From NCBI GenBank assembly GCA_964019135.1, contig OZ025248.1:36325670-36389669 (forward strand): 64,000 nucleotides of DNA. Reading direction: 5' to 3'. The first letter of the stretch is position 1. Each line of letters opens with the position of its first letter. The notes below the pieces were generated by a model. It was not told the DNA's origin, searched no databases, and worked only from the letters and a program-made list of their open reading frames with translations. Source of the DNA: Arenicola marina (lineage: Eukaryota; Annelida; Polychaeta; Arenicolidae). The position numbers and the translations under genes were made by a program. This document shows positions 13,501-25,500 of the stretch, in pieces.

Positions 13501-16500
13501 CTAGTCTCTAACCCAGTATATAGGCTACCGTCATTTACGTATGTTTTGGAACACCCGAAAAATAATTACCAACCTGGGTGTTCCAAAACATAGTCAAAAA
13601 AAATTATTAATTTTGCAGCTGTTCCAAAACTTTGATACTTTTTTTGGGGGTGGGGCGGGGGGGGGGGGGTGGTAAAGGGAAGGGGGCTTGTACGGTCCGT
13701 CAGCCCAAAAGCTTCCGTAGCCGTAACCACCACAGGATGCGTGTAAGGGGCAGGGTGGGGTAAGGTCAGCACACAGTATTTGGCTTCCTTGCTTCCTGTC
13801 AAACAAAGCCTGGCACGAGCGTAAAGAGATCGGTCGAGAAGGAGGGGGAGGGGGCAGGTGTCACAAACTTAGCCTCTTCGTCACCGCAGGCACTTGGCGA
13901 GCTGAGAGGAACGGCCCTCCTCTGACGACGGGGGTGGGGTGGGCAGAGGTTGGAATGGGGATTACTGTCGGTCAACCAGCTCTGATGGAGAGAAGAGAAG
14001 CGGAGAAATGTGCGTCACATGGCTAGGCAGGGGTGGAGGGTGGTGCTGACAGAGCAGTCAGGCAGCGCAGAAATAAAACAATGTATGCGAGTCGGGGGGA
14101 GGGGGGTGGAAGGGGGTGCAGGGAGAGGCGGTCAGTCAGGCAGCGCAGACATATATACAATGAACGCGCGGGTACCACCGCGAGTTTTGACTGACATTTG
14201 ATATGCCCCGAAAGGAACACAACTCCTTTACAATATTACCCATTTGAGTAGCTTGAGTGATATTGGATGGGCGGTAAGCATGCGAACTGATGTCTAAAGG
14301 TTGGGAGGGTGCTGGATCAGAGATTGATACTCCCCTATTGAGACCGATTTCAATGTTATATGTCTTATATCTTCACGGCCGCGACCTAAGTAAATAGATC
14401 TATTTCCGGAAAATTAGGGTGTACTAAAACATTGATACAAAAAAATTACCCACCATCTGTGGTGTACTAAAACATAGAGCCACAAAAAATAATAATATTT
14501 TCCAAAATTGGGGGTGTTCCAAAACATACGTAAATGACGGTATTATCTAACCCAGTATATAGGCTATTATCTAACCCAGTATATAGGCTATTATCTAACC
14601 CAGTATATAGGCTATTATCTAACCCAGTATATAGGCTATTATCCAACCCAATAGATAAAGTATATTTCCCAGTTTCTCATTCAGTAACTAAAGCAGTACA
14701 CCGCCTAATAGCTAACGTAGTATCCCGCCTAGCATTTAATCCAGTATATTTAATCTGGCAGCTAGCCCAAATGTGAACTACATGTCAATAGAAGCACGAC
14801 TGGAACAGCCGCTAGTTTGTTTCAATGCTCATGTATTTATATCAGGCCTGTCCTATCTGGCTTAAATAAACATTACACTTCATACTCATCGCGCGGCGTA
14901 TAACGTACGGACCAGTTAGAGGAGAACAGGATGCGTTTTAACGGTATTAGGTTTCACACCTATTGACTTGTTGGCGGACACACCGCCGTCATGCTTGAGA
15001 GGGGAGAAGGATAGCGTGGCGCCGCGGCGAGCTGGCATAGGCTACACGTGCCGAGTGGCGCAAGCCGCTTATATGTGCGTGTTGAAAGCGTTCGGGTAGG
15101 CCAGCAGGCTATGCTTTATCATTTTATCTTAAGTAACCAATACGCTTGCCTTGCAAATAGGCTTTCTTTTCAGAAATTCACTTATGCTATCACTGTCCCG
15201 TTTGCCAGTTACTCATCACAAATATTGCCATCCGACCCTATTAATTAATACATGAACTAGAGAATTAGGTAAAAATGTATTCCAGTATTAATCATTAACC
15301 AAGTAACACAAGAATTTGATTAATCAAATAACACAAGTATTCAAGTATGAAACAAAGAACAAGAATCCGAGTACTAAGCAGGGAAAACCAAAATCCGAGT
15401 ATTATGCAGGGAAAGCCAAAATCCGAGTATTAAGCAAGGAACGCAAACATCCGAGTAGTAAGCAAGGAACAAAGTTTTGAGTAATAATCCGGTCAGAAAT
15501 GAATTAGACTATTAATTCCTGAAGACGATAAAAGCAGCACAGAGCGCCTTCCCCCCCGCCCCGCCCCAGGGTGAGTATTGGCATGGTAACGGCAGGGGGC
15601 GGGGGGAGGGGGCGGCGGCCTGAGACGAGCCGTGAGGGTGCAGGCGGGCGGCGAACTGACCACGTTAGAAGACCCCACGACAGGAGTCTGCATGCCAGGC
15701 TGGTGATAATACTGAGACATGAGCATATCCAGGCTATTGGGCGCCGGGCCGTTCTAACAGACACGGGAAGGCAACAGAAGCAACAGAAGATACAAAAATA
15801 AACTGGTTTTCATGCCACCACGTCAAATAAGAAAAATAATAATGAATATCATTAACGTTAAAACGCCTTGTTTCATCAGAAAAGCAATCGATTTTTGTTC
15901 TTTTAGGCTACATTGGGTTGACATGCGAACTTAACCATTGTATACCGTTCGTTTCTCAGTCATTGAGATTTTGCAAAACTTGTTAGTAATGGAATACGCT
16001 GTGTTGTGATATATAGCAATCAAAGGTACAACGCTATGAAGCCTCATATCCAATCTTTATTCAATATGCAACCCTTAATCAACATTTTTTCTTTTTGATT
16101 CCTTAGTAATACGTAAACAGTTCCCGCTACCACTCTCGCACGAATGCTTAGTCCATGTACTATACAAAAATAATACTTCTCTTCTGGAAATAAGTGACGA
16201 AAGTCCCGCTACCGCTCTTATACGTGTACCAGAACCCGTACGACGAGAAGCTACGACAGACATGCGGTGAGAGGCGGGTGGGCGCGGGGACGGGCCAGCG
16301 TACTCACCATTGGCTGCTTGGCGGCGCCACCAGCGCCCATGGCCGGGGATCCCCAGGAGCCGCCCCCTGTCATCTTCTTGTCACCCACCGCATTGGCCTG
16401 TGACCAGCTGTGCTCAGACCTATAGGGCGGCGGCAATGGGGGGAAAAACTGTAGCTGTAATCAAGCCTCGAGCAAATTACAGTTAGAGATACACCAGTAT

Positions 16501-19500
16501 ACGTCCTTCTGCTGGCTTTCATAAATGAAACGAAATGAAGCGAAATGAAAAAAATCCTTATTCTAGGCCCGTTGTGTCCACATGAGGGCTATATTAAGCC
16601 AATGACTCTTTTGATACAATGATTGATTTGGCTGAAGCATGCCCCAGCTCAGATCGCCCAGACCGGCTTTCGAACCGAGGATCTATTGATCTGGTCATGT
16701 TGTACCACTCGGCCGCGGCGGCTCTCTCTCTCCCTGCTGGCCTTCAGCAAGCGGCGGGCAAGGCTGTGAGCGGTCGGACGTACTTTTTGATCTGGTGCTG
16801 GGGGTTGATGCTGAGGTTGCCTGCCAGGGAGGCCAGGCTGCTGTCCAGGTCGCCGTGGATGAAGGCGCTCTCTGACTTGGGGGTCACGGCCTGACCGGTC
16901 GTCGCTCGCGGCCTCAGAATCTCTCCGAACCCTTCAAATGCTGAGGCGAAAAAAGGAATTGATAAAATGATAAAATGCTGCATAAAAGATGCAGCGCCAT
17001 GTGTTACACAAGAGATATCACGGCGTTGTGGGTAATGGGGCATGGGACATAATTAATTTTGCTGAAATATAATACAGATTTGTATCAATATCACACACAT
17101 CTAGCCCTCTCGGCCCTCCATGTTCTACATCGTGCATCGGGGCAGTCTCTTATACACAGTCACTCTTAAATACCAAACTCTCGACTCACTTACAAGCCAT
17201 TTCTTACTGAGCCACTCTCGCATGATTCATTCAAAGAGGATAGGGGGGTGGGGGTCGTATAATATTGATTAAAAAAACGGAAAGAAGCCAAGAACATATA
17301 AATAATAAGTCTTGATATGCTCCTTTTATACCGGTTGGCGGCTTTGGGAAGTACCCTGCAACCTGTCAGATGGCTTCTACTGTGAACAGTGAGTAGAGGG
17401 TAGCCACACGCCCGGTGGTGACCGCCTATTCCTTCTAGAAATGGGGTATTTATCCTGCAGAAAAGATATTTGCACATCGGGGCGCGAACCCCCGACGTCT
17501 TGTGGCGACACATCTACGAGATGAGAAGCAACAATACACACAACAGATCCGAGGGTAGTGAGCAAACTGCTCAAACACATCACTAGGTACTAAAAAATAT
17601 AACAGAGTAACTATAGCCTAGAATTTCACAATCCTGGATTATATAGAGGACTCACCCCGTGCGAACTCAATATTTCTTAGTCTAAAAACTAGGCAGGTAA
17701 CCTACTGTATGTTATCGATGCATACGGTATTCGCAAGCTGTTGTATTTTAATGTAAATCAATGCAATCAGGTATTCTCAACACGCTAGTGTATCAATTAC
17801 GTTATTCTCGGGAAGTTATTGTATAATAATTACGTTATTCTCGGGAAGTTATTGTAGATTACGTTATTTTCAGCAAGTTATTGTATATTAATTACGTTAT
17901 TCTCAGCAAGATACAATATAGTATTTGTTACTCACAGTAAGCTGCTGCATAGTAATAACGTTATTCACAGTAAGCTACTGCATAGTAATAACGTTATTCA
18001 CAGTAAGCTACTGCATAGTAATAACGTTATTCACAGTAACATACTGTATAGTAATAACGTTATTCACAGTAACATACTGCATAGTAAAAACGTTATTCAC
18101 AGTAACATACTGCATAGTAATAACGTTATTCACGGTAACATACTGCATAGCAATAACGTCATTCTCAGCCAGCTACTGTATAACAAATACGTTATTCTCA
18201 GTAAACTATTATATATCAATGAACTTTTCTCTCAGTAAACTATTATATATCAATGAACTTCATTCTCATAAAAACACTGTAGGATACCATAGTGCATCGC
18301 AGCAAGTTAACACAGACCCATAAGCAAAACGACATATGATAATGCACCGTCGAGGTGAAGTCACTGCTGCGATAATAATAATATAAATATAATATAAGAG
18401 ACCTAACAATGGTATAGATATGCCAGCAAACAGCCCATCATGTTATCACCGAGGGTTTAACTTCAGGACATGGCGACGTCAGGTACCGCCTTACACCACG
18501 ATGTCCTATTATTCCACTAGGGGCGTTCCATACAATGACCTACTTCGACGCGATGAAACTAAACTATTCTAAAAGAGTGAGAGTACAGCTAACGAAATGC
18601 GACCAGGGGAACAGAAATTAAAGGCAGTGTCTGATACAAAGTCTTAATGTATTCAACTGTGGTTTGTTTCTCTATTCGATAGATTCAAGGTTTCTAACCA
18701 TGGGTTGTGTCTCTATGCGATAGATCAAATGTTTCTATAACTATGGGTTGTGACTTATTCCATAGATTTAACGTTTCTAACTATGGGTTGTGACTCTATT
18801 CCATAGATTTAACGTTTCTAACTATGGGTTGTGACTATTCCATAGATTTAACGTTTCTAACTATGGGTTGTATCTCTATTCCATATATTTTATCTTGCTA
18901 ACTACGGGTTGTTTTTCTACTCCAGTACCTGGCTTGGCCGGGCTGTCGTGTGCTACAACTTCAAGAAGAGATGATAAGAGGAGACAGAAACGAAATAAGG
19001 TAAGTAATAGTGTAGGTAGGGACAGTTGTCTAATACAAAGCCTTCTTTGGGTGGCTGGTTGTTAAATATCCCATGTGGATTTCACTTAGATAGTAATAGC
19101 TTGAGACAAAGAGACAAGCAAAAGAGAGAGAGAAACTTTTTCCTCAAGCTGTTTTGTGTGTGTAAATAGTAAGTGCAAAAGTCTAGATTCGAAGATCGCT
19201 ATTTTGGAAGAAGTAATGACAAAAGCTTAATACTAAACCGACACGCCTTCGGAAAGAATGCAAGAGGCTAACCATGAGCGAACAAAACAACACACAAAGA
19301 AATATGGATTAAAGAGAAAAGACACAGTTGATGTCACATACAAGTACACCGAACTAACCTGGACTGGTGCTCCGAGGAGGAGCAGAAGTCATGGTCATAT
19401 CAAGGGCAGCTTTAATCCAATGGAAACAGCAATGGTGTTTGTTAAAGAGAACAGCACTTGACAAAAAAAACTCAAAAGCAGACAGGCAAGAATGTTACCT

Positions 19501-22500
19501 CAATAAAATTAAGCATAGATGTAAAACGGATAGTAGCCCAATTCAGAGAAACTTGTTGCATAATATGTGGGATATTTAGGAGGAATTTTGATTGTTAGGA
19601 GAAGACGGCAGGAGAAGTTTGCGGATAGAACACGAAAGTTACCTCAATATAATTAAGCATCTGCGTATTATTTAAAGGGATATCGATTGTTAAAGAGAAT
19701 AGGGCAGAAACAGGCTGTTGGAAGGAGAAGTGTGGCGTACTCTGTCCAAAGGCGGGACTAGTGGCTCGAGGCGGCGCCGAGGTCTTGGACATATCCAGGA
19801 GAGCTTGTAAGGTAAGGTCAAAGGTCATCCGTTAGTAGTGCACAGTGCACACCGATGCGAGCCACAACAAAACCAGCAAAAGCCAACAACAAACGTAGGC
19901 AATAACGACCAGTTCACAAGTTACATCGTCTGTGTCCTTCTGTTTAAGTTAAGTGATACAAGAGTGCTCGCAAGATGGAAAAAACCCTTCGAGTAGCTAT
20001 CAAAACTTATCAAAAGCGCCGGATGGGATAAGTTATGTTCCTGTACAAAAAGGTAAAGCTTCAGCAGAAAGTCTTGGTGAGAAGCGTAGTGTGTAGACTG
20101 TTGATACGTCGTGACGGGCTGGCAAGGACTATATATACGCCATATAGGCCTGATGACCATTCCAGTGAGAGTAACCAATTTTATATGCCATAAAGACGAC
20201 CGACTGGACACATGTGGCGGTCTGAGGCTGACGAGTGGGTGAGTGACGTAGGGAGTAACGTACAGGGGAAGGCCGGGCTGGTCGGTCTCATTGGCTCCGT
20301 AGGGTGACCCACGTCCAGTCCGGGAGCTTACAGAGAGAAGAGCAACAGACGTTGTCATGGAGACCCAACGTTAATAATAATGCGCTTAATGCGCAAAAAC
20401 AGATGCCAGTTATCTATCAGATAGCATATCTAGTTCCTCTAACGCAATTGGGAAATGGCTATAACTTTTTGTCATAGAAGGGTGCCAGGGATGAAATGAG
20501 AACTGGGAGACTCAGTTCAAGGACGTGTAGCATGTACAGGAGACAGGAAGTCGCCAGTAGGTGTGGGAACCAATCTAGTATGTAGTAAGAATTGGATTCC
20601 TAGCTCTGGATATGAACATACATGTAATATAACTGTCAACATTCTGTTACATCAATTACGTGTACATTTACTCAGAAATTTTGCTTACCAATACCGTAAC
20701 TACAGAATGCTACCGTAATAATAAAGGCAGATTAATGTGTCGGATTATGAACATCTGATAGATAAAATATGGTAAAATCTGTAATGCGTAAATGAATGTT
20801 CTACCGCACTAAAACCGTAAGTAAAGATTTAAGATCCTTTCTAAGCCTACAGATAAAACAAATACATAACCATTCTTCATTAGAATAAGAAATTTAATAC
20901 TAATACTAATTAATTATTAATACCTTATTCTTAGAAAACAACTTTAGGGACGGCTGTAAAGGCTTAGGCAGGTTTTGTTATGGGCGGAACCAGACAGGAG
21001 ACCAGTCACATATTGCCCACTACCTATAAGCATTTAACTTTAAATGCTTATAGGTAGTGGGCAATATGTGGCAATATGTGACAATATGTTGTTTCATCGC
21101 TATCAGTTTTCTTATTACCGGTACGCAAAAGAAAGGTCACGATTGTTGCCTCTATGCTACACAACAAGAGAACAGTGTTTGGATTGCTGTGAAAGTTAAT
21201 TACATTCAAAATCCACGAAGCTGCTCATGATTCAAATTAAATATAGGAGCAAGGTCAAGGCCAAAGACAGGCACAACAATGGTTATTGTTTCATCAGGAA
21301 GTCTTTTAACGTTGTACTATCATTATTCTTTTATTCTATGGTCTAAAGGGGCTCGCTACGGGACGATAAGGGAGACGAGGGTGTCGTTTGTGTCTATTCC
21401 CACCTGGACTGGCGGCCCTCGCCATAGGGGCAGTCCCGTCTAGAGCCTCTGAACCGCAGCGGAGAGAAAAGGACATGAGAGAGGGCGAAGCACAGCACAC
21501 AGTCCCAAATCCCAGAGACACCGATGAAGAAAGTCAAACGTCATTCCACAGCCACTCTCACCGAGTGCGTAGTACAAGATCATAAATAAGAGGTGAAAAG
21601 ACAAAGATACTAAGTTGTGGCCAATAGTCAGGGCCCAATACAAAAGTCCAGAGCCGCTAGGTCTATGTGAATCATGTAATGATATGATATATACGACGAT
21701 TGGCAATCTCAATTCATTAAAACGGAAAAGGCTATAAACACACACGGCAGATTACTTCATGAAACAACCCCCCCCCCCCCCCAGTGAACAACTACAGGTG
21801 AGATACGCCACTCATCGAGCACATCTAGTGACAACTACACAAAGAAAGAACAGACCATTTTTGTCAGCAGATGAATCACAAATTGGAAGACGCGATCGTT
21901 CCAAAGTGCACCAAAAAAGCAACGAAAGGAACAAAAGCAAAAACGCCGCCATCAATTTACATCAATGTATAATGTACACACACAACTGTAGCTGCCGTGG
22001 ACCTGAGGTAAAGCGGCCAAGAGGCCACGTGGCGAGCGGAGACCAGAAGAGGGCGGTACCTTTAAATCCCTCGTCGTTACTCTCCATGCCGAAGGGATCC
22101 ATGTTACCGTCCGAGGCGCTTTTTCCACCAGCTTGTCGAGATAGCAGCGAGATAACAAAAACACCTCATATGAACTTCAACTTGCTCTAAAACTAGTATT
22201 CCGACACACTGGGCCGGGAGCACCACTTGATAATACCAACCCCAGTCAGGCGAACGAGGTACAATAAAGGCACTGCTCTAATGCAATAGAAGCGTCTGTA
22301 ATGAAATAGAAACGTGGGGAGACTAGGGGAGGCGGGTGTATATATGTATATGTGTGGCCGGGGGGTTGGTCCTAAGGGAGGGAGGGAGGGGGCTTCGCAG
22401 TGGCTCGCTTTTACAACATGATTTATATCAACATCACGATATAAACTAAAGCACTTTCTGCAAAAGATATATTGTAAGTGAGACAAAATAGAGCATCATT

Positions 22501-25500
22501 CTGATGATCACAGGGCCGCCACCAACACGAACAAATGGCATCACAATTTATCAGGAGTCAGGACAGTGTACTCGACAGCACATCCACTTTTCAGCAATTG
22601 TTCATCCGTTCATTCAATCGCTTGCACATAATATTTTCATTCAAACGTCAACATTTAACGCGCACAGGGACTAAAAACAGGTTTTGCACGTCGCAGCCAC
22701 TTTTAATTTTCACTGCATTTCGACGAGTTTAACATCAGAACACGCACTGGAGGAAAATACGAATACACGAAAGCCACAACTAGACTGTAGTAAACACCTG
22801 TGTGTACTTTCTTACGAAATTTAAACAATGCGACAATATGGGTGACATGCATGCAAGTAGTTGTTTGTCAAAGGTGATCGAGAGAAACACTCATTATTTA
22901 TAGAGAGGTACGGTACATCGACCAAGTAAAAAAACTACATATAAAGTTAAAAGAATGGCTTATGGACTGGCCCGAGTCGCAAACTATGTCATGCGGAGGT
23001 GAATTATGGGAATCAAAGAAGGAACACCCAAAGGACGAGGGTTAGACGTAAGAGAACTAAAAATAGACGAAGACAGTCGTATCCACAAACCATCGTACCC
23101 ACAAACCCACTTTGTTAACTAATTAAGTTAAATAAAAAAAAAACGCTATGCTTTCTGCAGTATCAGTACTGATACATATGAATCGGCGGACATAGTTCAA
23201 GCCGCTATAAATAATAAATATCGGTCTTACGTCGCCCTTCCATGCTAGCGCTGTTAGGCAATAGTTCACTGGCAGTCGTGGCCGCCGGCACGGAAGCGGG
23301 GAATCTCACCGATAAAATCCAATTACAGAGACCTGTTACGCCAATGGCTCGTCCTTGCTCGTCATACAGCTTAAGTCACCTGTCATGTGTTATAGCATCA
23401 TGTCCCGCAGATTAAAAACGCCCTTGTTTTTCATTAATCATTCAAGTTGATATCGCTGGTCTCCAGTGTTACTGACCTGGTTGCAATGGCGGAGGCAGAC
23501 GCATGCCCGGCTGAGTAACCGGCATCCCAGGATAGCCCTGCCCACCGCTATTCCCATAGACACCAGCTAATTTCGGGAGACAACAACACCAAGCCGTCAT
23601 GCAACAACAACTACCAAAAGCCAGAGGCTAGCTCATACAACATTGCTTAAAGTCGCTCAGTCCGTTCTCTGCACCATCCGACCTCTGCAGCCCATGGGCT
23701 CTAGTGTCGTGAGGGAAAAGAGATTTCCTTCTTGACAAAATTATAAATTTAGGTTAAGGGTCAATAAATAATGATTACTGATATTATACATCATCTATAG
23801 ACAGACAGTTTTTTTACACTAGACTTCCCTTTGAAATTACTTTAGTTTGTGGCAAATCTGAGCGGGCAAAAGTCATTAAGTGCACAGAGCTTGCTGAGCT
23901 TCGTAACTATTTCAAACAATGAATGAACAAGTAACAATTAACCTATAATGGCACTAGCGCATACGAAACAACATAAACTACCAGCTAACGAAATTAATCA
24001 CAGGCAGGAGTTCTAGAGAAGAACAAGAAAGGTTTGGTTAGTATGCTTGGCATGCAGAAAATCACATCACAGAGCAGCACAATTCCACACTCTGGCCTTG
24101 TGCCTTCACCCCACAGCAGGCGTACTTTATATATGTAGATCTAATTTGATTGAAGTTTCACGGCGGGCTATGCCTATGAGGCTATATCGCGCCATACAGG
24201 TTTATAGACCGATCCCAGCTGTCAATCATCCGGTGACGTCACACGCATGTTCAGCCAATCAGCGCGGAGTCTGGATCGTTTCATTAAGGGATCACTCCGA
24301 ACATTGAGACCCCCAGCAGCGCGACAGAGACGCCGGCGACGCGGGTATATGGCAGACGAGGTGGCAACACCATACAACAGCCACGTGTAACAGAAGATAC
24401 AGTAGTAAACGATACAGGACTTAAAAAAGACGATCATATCATAACAAGACCGCGAAAAGCAGTTACCGCACGGTAACTGAAGCATATTAACTGTTCCCTC
24501 CTTATAACGTTTAGCCATATCACCTCCCCCCCGCCCGCCGATGACGTTTGTCCTTGACGGTCTCTTCACTGTACATATAGCCTAAACCGTGCCATTGGGA
24601 GGTATTCGGTTCGTTAAAGGAATTCCGTGCCATGCCTTCAGCGTGAGGCCCAAACATTAATACATCACAGCATGGCTCTTGATGGCTTCCGCCGCTTGGA
24701 ATCTTTATAGTTCTCACGTCAAACTTCTGCGGCAGAAACACAGATCGCGTTTAGCTTTGGATATATAACTGTACCATAAATATATGGAACAGGAGACATA
24801 AATATGGAACATAAATATACACGACCTGGCCCAGTGAACAACATATTAGTTTGTCATGTGCGTGAATAAAAAAGTGCCACTTTGCATATGATTACATTAC
24901 TTCTCATTGGTGAAGTTGTATCCCGTGTGACGGGGTTAGTACTGTTCCGCGGGGCACGCTGTTACAAGTACTTTCGCTGCAACAAGGTTTCAGCGATCAA
25001 AACGCAGTCCACAATGTGCGGGGGGTAATCGCCAATGTTTCTTCCTAAATGCGCCATGCATGCCATTGAGATCTGCAGCGGAAGAAGTTTCGGGAAGCTC
25101 GTAGGAACAAATTGTCAGTAGATGTCAATCGCCCAATTAGACTAGCTGATCACCGGAGAATGCCATTCGCAAGGAGCACCTGAAGATGAGAAGGAACCAT
25201 GCGGCGGCACGGCCTCCAGGGTGGTTAGAGTAAGCCAGTCCACAGGAAGCCGAAACATTGCGGCACGCCGGCGGGTTAGGTTGGGACAGAGAGAGAGAGA
25301 GAGAGGTAGAGTAGAGACAGTGCGCGGTGTGGAAAGCGAGGCAGGCTGAAACAAACACCGTGCGGGTTAGGGCGGAGCGGGATGGGGCGCGGCGGTGCAC
25401 TCTCCACCCCCACACCCACAGCGACACCCACGGCGCCCGTTACCTGGCGACTGCTGCGGCTGTCTATAGCCAAACGCCGCGTCGAATTGGGCGTCTGACG

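Noticed and set aside
13566..13806. Minus-strand frames of 70-78 residues
   Set aside because: They lie inside the TA-flanked transposon and do not resemble any transposase.
17445..17515. tRNA gene suggested by GGGTTCGCGCCCC on the minus strand
   Set aside because: The B-box-like sequence has no convincing A box or acceptor stem; at most a SINE remnant.
17925..18323. 132-residue frame with repeated [14 protein letters not shown] blocks
   Set aside because: Entirely inside the 33-base minisatellite and antisense to the adaptor gene.
25137..25427. Possible additional tail exon near the ATCTTCAG|GTGCTC site
   Set aside because: No usable acceptor keeping phase 1 was found upstream, and the peptide does not resemble the adaptor tail.
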